The notes: a model not told the origin generated them from the sequence alone. A stretch of 64,000 nt of DNA from Heligmosomoides polygyrus polygyrus (GCA_947396885.1 OX377201.1:67554983-67618982), one strand, 5' to 3'. Positions 14,101 through 24,708 are shown, counted from the first letter of the stretch. Program-made: numbers and translations.

Positions 14101-17100
14101 TTAACTCGGCAGGAGAAGGAGAACCATCGAAGCCTTCGGATCTCGTGGTGATCCAGGAGCAACCTGGCAGGCCTGTGTTGGACCTGTCGGACCTCAAGGA
14201 TATCACTGTTCGAGCCGGAGAGACCATTCAGATCAAGATCCCATACAGCGGTGGAAATCCGAAGCCAATAGTGGACCTGTTCAACGGCACCACGCCGTTG
14301 TTTGAGAATGACCGCACGGTGATCGACGTGAACCCTGATTCGATAGTGATTACGACGACCGACTCGAAGCGAAGCGACGCCGGTCCGTACAAGATCGTCC
14401 TCTCGAACAGATTCGGCAAGGACATCGCCAAGCTGAACGTGAACGTGCTCGACGCACCCGGCAAGCCGACGGGACCCATTCGTGCCACGGACATCCAGGG
14501 AGACGCGATGACCCTACACTGGTTGCCTCCGAAGGACAACGGCGGCAACGACGTCACCAACTACGTTGTCGAGAAGAGAACGCCCGGTGGCGAGTGGGTG
14601 CCCTGTGGACATCCGGTGGGCACATCGATTCGTGTCAGAAACCTAGACAGGAACCAGCCGTATGAGTTCCGCGTCTCAGCAGAAAATCAGTACGGAGTGG
14701 GACAGCCGCTCGAGACCGACGACATCATCGTCGCCAAGGACCCGTACAGTGAGTTTACTGCGCGTGTTTCGCGAAGAGTCGTTGCGGGATTTTGAGCCTG
14801 TCGTTTTAGGCACCCCTGGAGCTCCAGGCCAGCCAGAGGCTCTGGAGACGTCCGAGGAAGCGATCGTTCTTCAGTGGACGCGCCCGCTAAGCGATGGGGG
14901 AGCGCCGATTCAGGGCTACGTCATAGAAAAGCGAGAGGTCGGCGCGAAGGAATGGAGCAAGGCCGCATTCGGAACGGTGCCCGACACAAAGCACAGGGTG
15001 AGTGCCTTGAATTCGGAGGTCGCGGGGAACATCACCCACTATGGGCTTCGTTTAGGTCACCGGACTCACTCCGAAGAAGGAGTACGAGTTCCGCGTCTGC
15101 GCCACAAACGCAGCTGGAAACGGTGATTGGAGTGAGGCCAGTTTCCCGATTGCTGCCGAGAGTTCGCCGAAGAAACCGCTGATAGACCTCGCCATGCTCA
15201 CGAGAGACGTCATCGCCTACGCCGGCGAGACAGCAAAGGTGGGCAACCCTTGCCTGGCCTCAGTTCAAATAGATTGTTGTTAGCCACAATAAGACACTGT
15301 ATTCCCTCAGCCGGAATTCTGAGTGAGGGTAAAGAAGAGTCCTACTCCATACATTTCATTACATTTGTTATTAGAAACAGCCTGACAGTGAGATGCAAAG
15401 GAACAGAGAACTTCACACGGATTAAAGTAAGCGATCCTCGGGTTTCCTTCAGTTGCAGACAACACTCAAACAACAGTCCCTACTTTACCTTCCTTCAGTT
15501 CTCGCCTATCGCACCTTGAGGCTTTGATATAAATTATGGCAGTGAAGGGAATCGGACGATGAGTAAAAATGAGAATTTGACGACTCAAAAATGCCGAGCA
15601 CGCAACGCTCTGTTTTGTACTGGTAACGCTTCAGATTGGAATTCGGTTGAGTGTTTGTTTGGATCGTACCCGAACGCTCCTGTTTTGTTGATAACCTATC
15701 GCTACGGCAATATATCGGAATTTCGCATTAAAAATACAATTTTTTGCTTGGTTTTGATTGCAAAACTGGTCATTTCCGTGACATGTGATGGACAACTCTT
15801 TTTCACTGTGTGGCTTGTTGCAGATACTCGTGCCATACAGTGCATCTCCGACGCCGAAGATTACATGGGCGAAGGGAGAGCTCAGGCTAGACGAGCGCGA
15901 TAAGAGAAACAAGGTAGACAGCAACGACTTCCTCACTGCGATGACCATCGACAAGTGCGAGCTCGGCGATAGTGGATTGTACACGGTTACGGTAAGTGTT
16001 TTCGTTCGACGCGCAAATGAATTCCCCCTCAAGTTCACGTTTCAGCTTGAGAACTCGGTGGGCAAAGACAGTGCGACGGTGAAGCTGCGTGTCGTTGACC
16101 GTCCTTCGCCACCCACAGGTCCCCTGGAGATCACCGACATTTCTCCGGACTGCTGCACACTGACGTGGCAGCCGCCGAAGAGCGACGGTGGGTCGCCGAT
16201 CACGAACTACGTGCTGGAGAAGTTGTGCTTGAAAGGAGCGGACCCCAAGTGGGAGAAGGTGTCGTCGTTCGTGAGGAACTTGAGCTATGTGGTGCCTCGG
16301 CTGCAGGCTGGAGAGCAGTACAAGTTCCGCGTTCGCGCCGAGAACCAGTTCGGCATTTCGGAACCGCTGGAGAACGTCGACCCGATCATTGCCAAGTACC
16401 AGTTCAACGTTCCGTCGCAGCCGGATGCGCCGATCGCCCGCGACATGGACGCCACGTGGGTGGACCTGGAATGGGATGTTCCTCACAACGGCGGCTCGAA
16501 GATCATCGGCTACCAAGTGCAGTACCGTGAGGCCTCCTCTTCCAAGTGGATCAACGCCAGCACCGATATCGTGCCTCATCCGTCGATGAGAATCAGCAAC
16601 CTCCGCGATGGAGGAGAGTACGAGTTCAGGGTGTCGGCCAAGAATGCGGCCGGATTTTCGAAGCCATCCCCACCATCTGAGCGGATTAAGCTTCGTCCCA
16701 AATTCGGACCTCCCGGACCACCCAGTCAAGCCAGCGCGACGGCAATTGGAAGAAATCACGTCACGCTCACATGGGTGCCGCCTCTCGATGATGGTGGATC
16801 TCCGATCACTGGCTATATCGTGGAGCAGCGCGAACATGGAAGCACTTTGTGGACGAAGGTCAGCGACTACAACGTGCGCGAGCCCGAATTCACGGTACCT
16901 GGTTTGAAAGAGTTCCATGACTACGAATTCCGGATCATTGCCATAAACTCGTCTGGTAAGGGAGCACCATCACTGCCAACGGCTCCCATCAAGATTCAAG
17001 ATCTCAACGGCTCACGCCCTCAGATTGTCGTGAAGCCAGAAGATACCAGGCAGCCATACAACAGACGAGCCGTGTTCGTCTGCGAGGCTGTGGGCCGTCC

Positions 17101-20100
17101 AGAGCCTGTTTGCCGTTGGATCAGAAACGGCCGTGAACTGCCAGAGAGCACCCGATATCGCTTCGAGGCCCACGATGGCACTTTCAAGTTTACTATCAAA
17201 GAGGTTTGGGACATCGACGCTGGTGACTACACCTGTGAGGTGTCGAACGTCTACGGAAGCGACACTGCGACTGCAAAGCTCATTGTTCAAGGTAAGTAGC
17301 TTTTCATCCAGTATTTCTTCACAGCTTCTAGTTCGAATGGAAATTTCTTGTTGCAGCTCCTCCTGTGATCGAGAAGGATGTGCCGAACACTATTCTGCCG
17401 ATGGGTGAGATGGTCCGGCTGAAGATCTACTTCTCCGGAACACCGCCTTTCGTCCACGCCTTGACGCTGAACAAGGAGGATGTTGAGGCAGAGCACCCGA
17501 CCATCAGAACTGTCGACTTTGACGACCACATCCTCATCACTATCCCGTCGCTCTCTACTCGTGAGGCTGGTCGTTACGAGTACACCGTCAGCAACGATAG
17601 TGGAGAGGCGTCCACCGGTTTCTGGCTCAATGTTACCGGACTGCCGTCAGCGCCACAGGGTCCACTGCACTTCAGTGCAGTCGGACCGCATCAAGTTGGT
17701 CTGTCATGGCGACCACCGGTGAACGACGGGGGCTCCAAGATCACCAACTACGTTATTGAGAAGAAAGACGTGACCAAGGACGACTGGACGGTCGTCGCGT
17801 CGAGTGTTCGCGATCTGAACTTCATTGTGCAGGGACTTTTCGAGAACCATGAGTACGAGTTCCGCGTGATGGCTGTGAACGAGAATGGGCAGGGAGCCCC
17901 GCTGGTCGGCGACGTCCCGGTGTTCACTGGACTTCCGTTCGACCCTCCTGGAGCACCGACCGATCTGGAGTTGACTGAGGTCGGAGGCGACTTCGTCTCT
18001 CTCACCTGGCACCGGCCGTCGTCAGATGGCGGCGGTCGTCTGCGCGGTTACTACGTTGAGAAGTGCGAAGACGACCAAGAGACCTGGGTGCGCTGCAATC
18101 AGAATCCGTCGCCCGCCTGCATCTTCAACGTTCCTAATCTCATCGACGGACGGAAGTACAGATTCCGCGTGTTCGCCGTCAACGACGCCGGCTTATCAGA
18201 ACCAGCAGAAATGTGAGTTTCACATATTCGCGTTAGAATGATGCCGTGTTTTAAGGGTAGAAATCCCAAATCTTCCGAGCGAGGAAATGCTACTGAGTCA
18301 CCAAATTCAAACACTCTGCTCAAAACTACCATGAGCCTAGTCAAGTATTGCACTACAAAAACAAAGTTTAGAAGGAAATTTAAAACTCAAGAAGGGAGTC
18401 TCACAAGTGGTTATCGATTTTGAGAGTCGGAACCTTCCAAATAGAATTCGGCGCAATACGAGTTGTGTCGCGAGCGGTGCTCTCTTACGACGACGTCTTT
18501 TTGTTGCTTTTTTCTCCACTAACATTTCTTTTCTGCGTCGTGGTAGGAGGGGCAGTTCCCGTCCCTCCAGGGGTGAGGATTGCACACGGCCGTGGTCAGG
18601 CCAGGGTGATGGCTCCGTTTAGAACCTTTTTCTCGCTACCCTTTACTACGGTGGGCCGACCCCAGTGCTCGCGTGAGGCACTGGTGCGAAAACGCAACAT
18701 CTGATCAAGCCCTGGTCCTGCGTCAGAAATGCTCATGTCGGGGAAGGAACGCAGCCCTCCCCTCTACCAGTATTGCACACTACATTCTAGACAGTAAATA
18801 AACATTCTAATATAACATAAACCCACCAAATTTTGTGGTTTCAGGGCGTCCATGCAGTTTATTTCTGCCACTGGCGGAACACCGCCTGAAATAATCCGGC
18901 CGCTGTGCGACCAGTCAAATGAGCCAGGGCGCAGTGCCACATTCGAGTGCGAGATTGTCGGCACTCCTCGTCCTGACTTCAGTTGGTTCAAGGGCATGAA
19001 GGAGCTTGCCGACACCTCGAGGTACACGATTTTATCAAAGGGAGACGTGCAAGTGCTCATGGTGAACCACATCAACTCGGACGACGCGGACGAGTACACC
19101 TGTCGTGCCACCAACAAGTTCGGCACGAAGAGCACAAGAGCGCAGCTGCTTGTCAGTCAGAAGCCGAGAGTGTTCCTGCCGCCCCGCTACCATGGCGGCT
19201 TCGAAGCGCAGAAGAGCGAGACGATCGAGCTGAAGATCCCCTACAAGGCGTTCCCCCGAGCCGAGTCGCGCTGGACGAAGGACGGCGAGAAGATCGAGAG
19301 CGGCGGTCGCTACGAGGTCATCACCGACGAGAAGTTCGCTACCTTGCGGATAGCGAACGCCACTCGTGAGGACTACGGCCAGTACAGAGTGACCGTCGTG
19401 AACCCTGCTGGTCAGGACTCAGCGGCTGTGAGCGTTACTGTGGCGGATTGCCCTGAACCTCCTCGGTTCCCGATCGTCGAAAACGTACTGGATGAGGCCG
19501 TCATACTGTCATGGAAGCCACCAAATCTCGATGGAGGATCGATGGTCACCCAGTATATTGTCGAGAAGAGGAACGTGGGCGGAGGTGTTTGGGAGCCGTG
19601 CGCGAAGACTCGCTTCACCTATCTGACAGTGGAGGGATGTCGCCCGAAGGCCAGCTATGAGTTCAGGATCAGCGCGGAGAACAAACACGGCGTGTCACCG
19701 CCTTGTGAGCCTACAGCACCGGTAGTCATTCCTGGCAACGACCGCATCCGTCGTCGCGACTACGACGTCGACGACACCGGCAAGGTGATTCGTGGCAAGG
19801 GGCCGACGCTCTCCAACTACGACGCGTATGTGATCGACCTATGGAAGCAGTACTACCCGCAGCAGGTCGAAATCAAACACAGCCCGGTGCTCGACTTCTA
19901 CGACATCCACGAAGAGATTGGAACGTGAGTGTCTCGACCGTCGTTGCTCTTTAGAAATTTAGAACGAGTTACACTGATTTTTTCAGGGGTGCATTCGGCG
20001 TAGTGCACCGGTGCACGGAGCGAGCAACTGGAAACACCTTCGCAGCCAAGTTCGTGAACACCCCACACGAGGCAGACAAAGAGACCGTTCGCAAGGAGAT

Positions 20101-23100
20101 CAACACCATGTCTGTTTTGCGACACCCGACCCTCATCAATCTGCACGACGCGTTCGAAGACGACAAGGAGATGGTCATGATCTACGAATTGTAAGTTCTT
20201 CGTCTCCTCTTTCTGCACACGAACGCTACAGAAGATTCTGCTTTGCAGCATGTCCGGTGGAGAGCTGTTCGAAAAAGTCGCCGACGACTCAAATCGAATG
20301 ACCGAGGCTGAGGCGATCGAGTACACTCGCCAAGTGTGCAAGGCGCTGTGTCACATGCACGAGATGAACTACGTGCACCTCGACCTGAAACCCGAGAACA
20401 TCATGTTCACCACGAAGAAGAGCAACGAGCTGAAGCTTATCGACTTCGGTCTCGCCTCCTACCTCGACCCCAAAGACAGTGTCAAGGTAATGTGTCGCTT
20501 CTATACTAGGCTTTCTTTGAGCATCATCCCGTACTGTGACAGCTTTGTTGGGTTTTCCTACGGGTATGTGAGAAATTGGTTACCTCACACTATCCATGTG
20601 CAGACTAAAGGCGCAGTACCGCTTGTGCGCTCCTGTGCGTTTGAGACAACAAGACATGGACAACGTTTACAACGGATTAAGGTTGTCCATGTTTTGTTGT
20701 CCCATGTTTGGCCTACATTGCAGAGTAGCAAGCACAGTTGCCATAGGGCCACCACATTACTACTCACTGTGGCATAATCTCCTCTCCCAATTTTTAAAAA
20801 TTCCTTGCTCATTTAGGTCACAACTGGTACAGCAGAATTTGCCGCGCCAGAGGTAGCTAATGGGGAGCCGGTCGGCTACTTTACCGACATGTGGAGCGTG
20901 GGTGTCCTGGCGTACATCCTTGTGTCAGGACTGTCGCCATTCGCAGGCGAGAATGACGAAGAGACCCTGAAGAACGTGAAGAAATGCGACTGGAACATGG
21001 ATGACCCTGTGTTCAACCAGATCTCCGACAACGGCAAAGACTTTATCCGAAAGCTACTGGTAGCCGAGCCAGGGTAAGTTGTTTACGTTTTCCTTAGTCC
21101 AGCTGTGTGCGTTACTCCTGTGCGTTGCAGAGGTCGAATGACTGTCCATGAAGCTCTCAACCATCCGTGGTTATCAAGTGGTGAAGTTGGCGCCGGTGAC
21201 GTAATTCCGAGCGACAGATACCACTCGATTCGCGACTCGATTCGACGAAAATATGTGTGTTGACTGCCTCTGGAGCATTCCTGGCGAGAAAATCAGTCGA
21301 CTTATTTCAGGATGCATGGCCAGAACCAGTGCCACCACTGGGTCGCATCTCGAACTTCAGCTCTCTCCGCAAGCACCGACCGTCAGAGTATCACATCCAC
21401 GATGCGTTCTTCGAGCGCTCCGAGGCTCAACCGCGGTTTATCATTAAGCCGTACAGCACGTCGGTGACGGAGGGTCAGAGTGCCAACTTCTACTGCAAAG
21501 TGATCGCTTCCTCAACACCCATTGTGACCTGGCACCACGATATGTCAGAGCTGAAGCAGAGCGTGAAGTACATGAAGAAGTACAACGGAAACGAGTATGG
21601 TCTCACAATCAATAGAGTGAAGATGGACGACAAGGGAGAGTATACGGTTCGAGCGAAGAATTCGTACGGATCGAAAGAAGAAGTCGTCTTCCTCACTGTG
21701 GTCAGAAAATCCACTGACTTCGTTTCAGAGCCATTAGAGCCTATGCGAAAGGCGCCCACACCACCGAAGGTTGAGGAGTTCAAGGAGAAAGAAATTCGGC
21801 CGAACTTCTCATTCCATCTCCGCAACCGCCTGATTCAGAAAAATCATCAGTGCAAGCTGATCTGCACGTTGCAAGGGAACCCGACGCCAACAGTGGAATG
21901 GTTCAAGGACGGAGCTCCAGTTGACCAAGACCGTGTGCAGACCACATTCCGAAGTGGAGTCTGCACTCTGGAGATCTTCAACACGCGACTGGACGATGCC
22001 GGTTCGTATAGCTGCAAGGCAACAAGTCCGCTCGGAGAGGACACCACTGAATGTGTGGTGACGGTGCAGACGAAAGGAGGGGAACCGATGCCTCGTGTTT
22101 CGTCCTACCGCTCTCGAAGGGTGTACGATTCGCTGACCGTTAGCGACGTTCAGAAGTCGCGGTCGTACACTGAAACCCGATCCGAGTCAACCTATTCGTC
22201 GAGCCATTCATCCAGCCATTCGTCAACCCGCTCCTTCAACATCTCATCACAGGAGACAAGATCGGAAGCTGATGACCTCAAAGCAAAGGTCTCCACTGAG
22301 CCACCGAGTTTCACCTCGAAATTGAACGACGTCACCGTGGACAAGGGAGAGAAAATCGAGTTATCCTGCGAGGTAAGCATCAGAAGTACCTCTAAGCGTT
22401 TCGTGCCCTAAGTTTATCGATGAGCTGTTCAGGTCGACGGAAGCCCATCGCCGCTCATCGAGTGGCTGCACAACGGCGAGCAAATTACGAGTTCTCGTTT
22501 GGTCGCATCTTACTCGAAGGGAAGAGCCGCGCTGGTCATCGCCGAGGCAGCTGCCGAAGACGTCGGCGAGTACGTCTGCAGGGCGAGCAACTCGGCCGGA
22601 CAGGAGTCCTGCCGAGCCAGCGTCGCCGTCCGAGCTGACAGCAACGGGAATGGGCACGTGGCGAACGGAGCGGAGGAGCAGGAACTGCGGTAAGAAGCAA
22701 CGGAGTAGAGTAGCGCTCGTCTGCCAGCGCCCACCCCTTTTCCCCACCGCCGTTCGCGCTCCTTTTTAGAAGCGAGCAATGCTGTACAGGCCCTCGAACA
22801 AAAGAGAACAAAATGCTTTCTATGTCCGTACTTTCAATAATTTTTGCAGCTGTGGAACTGCTTCTGATGCCAATGTAGACCAACCCATGTTAAGACACAC
22901 ACGGGAGCTAGTGCAGTCCTTGAATTTCGCCTTAAATGAAACAAGCTGAGCAACTAACGTGCCAAAGATAGGTTCTTTATGTGAGATATAGGCCATTCTG
23001 GCGCAATGTGGCCCGGGGGGGGGGGGTTATCCGATTTCGAATGAAGGCAATCGAATGCCCAATTACATCAGAAGTGGCCTAGCTCAGTTCACCACTGGCG

Positions 23101-24708
23101 TAAAGCACACCACTGCTGCATAAAATTCGTCATTTCGTGTAGCATATAATGTCGTGGAGGGTTGCATTTCACAGTGCCCTCCAAGCCACTTCGTGCTACA
23201 ATTTGCAAGTACACATGCCCCCGGTAAGGAAATGGAGCTACCATTTTGAATTAAGGATTGTTCGACATCTTGCTGGACAGGCCGTAGAGTCAGGCTCAAC
23301 TGCCACCTTAGAAGTCTGTGTATCGGGTGAGCCCGATGAACTGAGGTGGACAAAGAATGGGGTAGAGGTAGGTCGAGCACGTTATCACTGTATGAGTCGA
23401 CTTGAACTGATCGCCAATTTCAGGTGAGCAGCGATGACCGAACAGAGATAGCACGAGACGGTGAGCGATTTCGACTGTCAATTAACGGCGCCACTGCAGA
23501 CGACGCCGGAACGTATCAGCTAGAAATCCGTCGTGGAGCAACCAACCTCAGCTCCGTAGCATCGCTTCTTGTGACTGGTGAGCTGCGAAATCTTCCGACA
23601 TCCTTACTGTACCCTCGATTCTCTCCAACAATGCCGACAGGAGTGCAGAATTTCTGCGCTCCTGACTAACGACTGGTGATCTACTCGTGAGACCGCGGTG
23701 GCTAATCTCGTGCATCAGAATGTCCCATGTGTGTGGCAAGTCCTTGTTCGGATGGACCAGATGGTACATTGCGCCAGCACTCTTTACTCTGCTTCTGCCC
23801 AACTGCCCAGTGGCTGCTCATGGTGTGAGCACGCTTGGCCATTTCAAGGAGGGGGTAGTGGTGCACAGAGGAGGGAAACAAATGTCCCAATAGCGGTTCG
23901 CCGCATACCAGGATCATACCCATATGCTTCTCGGACTACTGCGACTCCACGGGAGGAACACTGATTGATAGTGGTACTGGTGCACACCTACCTTTATCAA
24001 ACTTCTCCATGTCTTTAAACGCGCCGTCTCCCCTCGTCGACCGCACTTCCAGTCCGAATGGGATTGAAATGAGAAATCAACGACGAACCCCTCTCCAGGA
24101 GCCCTTTCCTATTCCACAAGTCCACCTTGTACGGGAATCGGTACCAAATTTATCTTGGAAGGATAAAGCACATCCTTGGTTAGCCACCTGACGTCATCGT
24201 GCCGGTCAAATGTGCATTGAAATTGCGTGACGCTATCCCGTCGGAGTAGAATACTTGGCGATACTGACTAACTCCGAGACTTTATACGACTTTGTTTACG
24301 AAGGAAGCATTACTGCTGCTGTTTACATTTAGCGATCACAGGTACTTCAGGGAGCCCCAACGAGCCGCCCATCACGAAACTGCCGGCGTCGGTCAGTGCG
24401 TCCTCCGGGTCTGCGACGAAGCTAGTTCTGGAGATGGCGAACGCCGAGGGCTATACCGTACAGTGGTTCAAGGGAACTGAGAAGGTAGAGAAATCCGAGC
24501 GACTGAAGTCAGTTAAGACAGGGAACGCGTTCAAGCTGGACTTCAAGGTCAGTGAATCGCCGTTGCTCCGTGTTCCCCGGCGTTTTCTCACGCAATGACC
24601 TTATTGCAGAGCGTGGAGCCAAGCGACGAAGGCGTTTACGTGGCGAAAGTGGTCAAGGACAAGAAGGCCGTCGCCAAATACGCCGCCGCCATTCATGTAG
24701 AACCGTAG
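817..24708 (+). CDS. unc-22: Twitchin (unc-22), C-terminal 4,671 residues in 43 exons; 5' end outside the window
   Basis: Twitchin is a giant protein of nematode muscle A-bands; its Ig/FnIII array acts as a molecular spring and ruler, and its Ser/Thr kinase modulates contraction. I see 43 exons with GT-AG boundaries whose phases all agree: 817-960, 1015-1245, 1301-1451, 1545-1687, 1744-2109, then 5775-8185 (9 exons), 9113-15238 (15 exons), 15824-18212 (3), 18845-21254 (5), 21311-22689 (2), 23256-23577 (2), 24342-24547 and 24610-24708 (TAG at 24706-24708). The coding total is divisible by three. The order is FnIII-FnIII-Ig super-repeats, Ig-Ig-FnIII, kinase, then five Ig domains, which is diagnostic of twitchin rather than titin or projectin fragments. 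The first exon starts in phase 0 inside an FnIII domain, so the gene continues leftwards. Confidence 0.96.
2616..5617. mobile_element. hAT-like non-autonomous element (~3.0 kb) inside unc-22 intron
   Basis: The left end reads CAAGGATGGGCGGAAATTTT. The right end, read on the other strand, is CAGGGGTGAGCGGAATTTCT. The inner flanks on both sides carry repeated AGAAAACAG/CTGTTTTCT motifs in inverted orientation (2645-2700 and 5505-5610). The 8 bp outside the ends, ACGCGAGC and ATGCGAAC, match at 6 of 8 positions, as expected for an aged hAT target duplication. No hAT transposase (BED/DDE) is visible between the ends; the interior holds an RTE remnant. Confidence 0.5.
3890..4830 (+). mobile_element. 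RTE-type non-LTR retrotransposon remnant (RT fragment and 3' end)
   Basis: The + strand translation gives reverse-transcriptase block [15 protein letters not shown], then [17 protein letters not shown] and [18 protein letters not shown] at 3915-4160. After an internal deletion that removes the catalytic YADD region, it continues with [24 protein letters not shown] (4410-4465) and [18 protein letters not shown] (4665-4725). This order is that of the RTE clade common in strongylids. Frameshifts and stops break every block, so it is inactive. It lies in the sense orientation within unc-22. Confidence 0.85.
5775..8185 (+). CDS. unc-22: unc-22 exons 6-14: FnIII/FnIII/Ig super-repeats
   Basis: Exons are 5775-5983, 6045-6205, 6263-6547, 6605-6828, 7035-7277, 7362-7503, 7566-7738, 7808-8009 and 8061-8185. 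They complete the FnIII begun before the long intron, then encode FnIII (to about 6200), Ig (6205-6547), FnIII, FnIII (to about 7495), Ig (7503-7910) and the first part of another FnIII ending at GHEYK (8185). Ig and FnIII starts coincide with phase-1 introns (6205, 6547, 7503), which keeps single domains exchangeable in frame. Typical FnIII signatures are [15 protein letters not shown] and [14 protein letters not shown]. Confidence 0.94.
8186..9112. other. unc-22 intron (0.93 kb) carrying a foldback element
   Basis: This intron interrupts an FnIII domain between GHEYK and [10 protein letters not shown]. Its only recognisable content is the MITE at 8477-8719. The remainder has no coding potential that I can support. 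Confidence 0.7.
8477..8719. mobile_element. Foldback MITE with ~65-bp terminal inverted repeats
   Basis: The left arm starts ATACTTCTGTGCCACGAGAT and runs through GTGGAACTTC to TTTCGACCGTCTCG. The right arm, read on the complement, starts AGTACTTCTGTGCCACAAGG and runs through GTGGAACTTT to CTTCGACCGTCTCG. The arms agree at roughly 80-85% over about 65 bp. No protein is encoded. The short length with long inverted repeats fits a MITE. I could not fix the target duplication. Confidence 0.65.
9113..13739 (+). CDS. unc-22: unc-22 exons 15-25: repeated FnIII-FnIII-Ig units
   Basis: Exons are 9113-9779, 9887-10038, 10104-10319, 10375-10603, 10665-11039, 11098-11304, 11449-11745, 11802-12077, 12134-12459, 12522-12650 and 12716-13739. 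Domains in order: end of FnIII, FnIII, Ig (9490-9779), FnIII, FnIII, Ig (10603-10945), FnIII, FnIII, Ig (11745-12077), FnIII, FnIII, Ig (12865-13135), FnIII, FnIII. All junction phases agree. The strict two-FnIII-to-one-Ig alternation is the I/A-band super-repeat of twitchin. Domain-border introns are phase 1; introns inside FnIII domains are mostly phase 0. Confidence 0.95.
13812..15238 (+). CDS. unc-22: unc-22 exons 26-29: third consecutive FnIII, Ig, FnIII, FnIII, start of Ig
   Basis: Exons are 13812-13984, 14037-14748, 14810-14997 and 15056-15238. The FnIII at 13812-14155 is the third in a row, so the FnIII-FnIII-Ig period is broken here. An Ig domain follows (14155-14445, with [17 protein letters not shown]), then two FnIII domains, then an Ig starting near 15170 (AYAGETAK) that is cut by the 585-bp intron. 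The two intron-free stretches encode complete domains, so the model is firm. Confidence 0.94.
15239..15823. other. unc-22 intron (585 bp), no features seen
   Basis: This intron splits an Ig domain between AGETAK and [15 protein letters not shown]. It is AT-rich in its second half. I recognise no transposon or RNA in it. Confidence 0.6.
15824..18212 (+). CDS. unc-22: unc-22 exons 30-32: Ig, three FnIII, Ig-Ig, two FnIII
   Basis: Exons are 15824-15991, 16046-17291 (1,246 bp, the largest) and 17357-18212. The Ig domain is completed (GLYTVT, then [12 protein letters not shown]). Three FnIII domains follow (16105-17005), then two adjacent Ig domains (17010-17290 with [13 protein letters not shown], and 17357-17640 with [14 protein letters not shown]), then two FnIII domains. 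The change from the regular 2:1 pattern marks the approach to the kinase. The last exon ends in phase 2 at 18212. Confidence 0.95.
18213..18844. other. unc-22 intron (632 bp) with an inverted-repeat insert
   Basis: A GC-richer stretch at about 18540-18765 begins TGGTAGGAGGGGC and ends with CCCTCCCCTCTACCA, which pair imperfectly. It probably is a short non-coding insertion. No coding segment is supported in the intron. Confidence 0.5.
18845..19924 (+). CDS. unc-22: unc-22 exon 33: Ig, Ig, FnIII and kinase N-terminal linker
   Basis: A single 1,080-bp exon encodes two Ig domains (about 18880-19155, [14 protein letters not shown]; 19156-19445, [15 protein letters not shown]), the last FnIII (19446-19735, [18 protein letters not shown]), and a charged linker ([18 protein letters not shown]). 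The linker leads into [14 protein letters not shown] and [11 protein letters not shown], the beginning of the kinase. The FnIII-linker segment is the N-terminal extension that in twitchin packs on the kinase. The exon ends in phase 2 within the glycine-rich loop. Confidence 0.95.
19890..21254 (+). CDS. unc-22: unc-22 exons 33 (end)-37: twitchin Ser/Thr kinase domain
   Basis: Exons 19987-20190, 20249-20486, 20817-21073 and 21131-21254, plus the end of 18845-19924, form a complete protein kinase of the DAPK/MLCK-like giant-kinase group. Visible elements are the glycine loop GTGAFGVVH, ATP lysine in FAAKFVN (about 20045), catalytic loop [12 protein letters not shown] (about 20372-20407; HLD replaces HRD, as usual in twitchin), Mg-binding IDFGLASYL (about 20440) and [12 protein letters not shown] before [12 protein letters not shown]. 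Every catalytic residue is present, so it should be active. The third kinase intron (20487-20816) holds a hairpin. In the family the activity is relieved by Ca2+/S100 or stretch; this part is knowledge, not sequence. Confidence 0.97.
20644..20704. repeat. Near-perfect 61-nt hairpin in the third kinase intron
   Basis: Left arm GAGACAACAAGACATGGACA (20644 onward, then AC) pairs with the right arm ending at 20704 (GTTGTCCATGTTTTGTTGTC, then CC) at 20 of 22 positions around a 17-nt loop. It lies in the sense strand of unc-22. It could be a miniature inverted-repeat element or a pre-miRNA-like stem. I cannot tell these apart from sequence. Confidence 0.5.
21311..22689 (+). CDS. unc-22: unc-22 exons 38-39: kinase regulatory tail and Ig domains
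   Basis: Exons are 21311-22372 and 22433-22689. The first starts with [18 protein letters not shown] and continues with [20 protein letters not shown], the C-terminal autoinhibitory tail that occupies the twitchin kinase cleft. Ig domains follow at about 21420-21705 and 21805-22065. After them comes a Ser/Thr/Arg-rich linker ([29 protein letters not shown]), a likely phosphorylation or flexible segment, and an Ig split by the intron at 22373 (completed by [13 protein letters not shown]). The exon ends CTG CG|GTAAG at 22689, so unspliced RNA would read CGG TAA and stop at 22691-22693. Confidence 0.94.
22690..23255. other. unc-22 intron (566 bp) with in-frame stop at its first codon
   Basis: The donor GTAAG at 22690 creates a TAA stop if the intron is kept. 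The intron contains a G homopolymer at about 23016-23026 and no coding segment. Its acceptor GAATTAAG at 23246-23255 is weak (A before AAG, few pyrimidines), which may favour retention. Confidence 0.6.
23256..24708 (+). CDS. unc-22: unc-22 exons 40-43: last two Ig domains and stop
   Basis: Exons are 23256-23367, 23424-23577, 24342-24547 and 24610-24708. They encode a divergent Ig ([25 protein letters not shown]) and the final Ig ([30 protein letters not shown]), ending [10 protein letters not shown] and TAG at 24706-24708. The end corresponds to the C-terminus of C. elegans twitchin (KYAAA near the end, from memory). The phases 2-0-1-0 join correctly from the exon ending at 22689. Confidence 0.92.
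23578..24341. other. unc-22 intron (764 bp) with a decayed SINE-like copy
   Basis: Between 24128 and 24265 the sequence (GGTACCAAATTTATCTTGGA, AGGATAAAGCACATCC, then TCAAATGTGCATTGAAATTG) resembles the SINE-like body at 34270-34415. The rest shows no recognisable feature. Confidence 0.5.

Noticed and set aside
15887..16918. 343-codon open frame on the minus strand
   Set aside because: It is exactly antisense to the twitchin exons 15824-17291 and has the Arg/Val/His-rich composition of a complement frame. The same applies to 1696-2331, 9305-9859, 12605-13186 and 14228-14560.
22433..22693. Twitchin ending at TAA 22691
   Set aside because: Four further exons (23256-24708) continue in phase and encode Ig domains matching the known twitchin C-terminus. 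Kept only as a possible retained-intron isoform.
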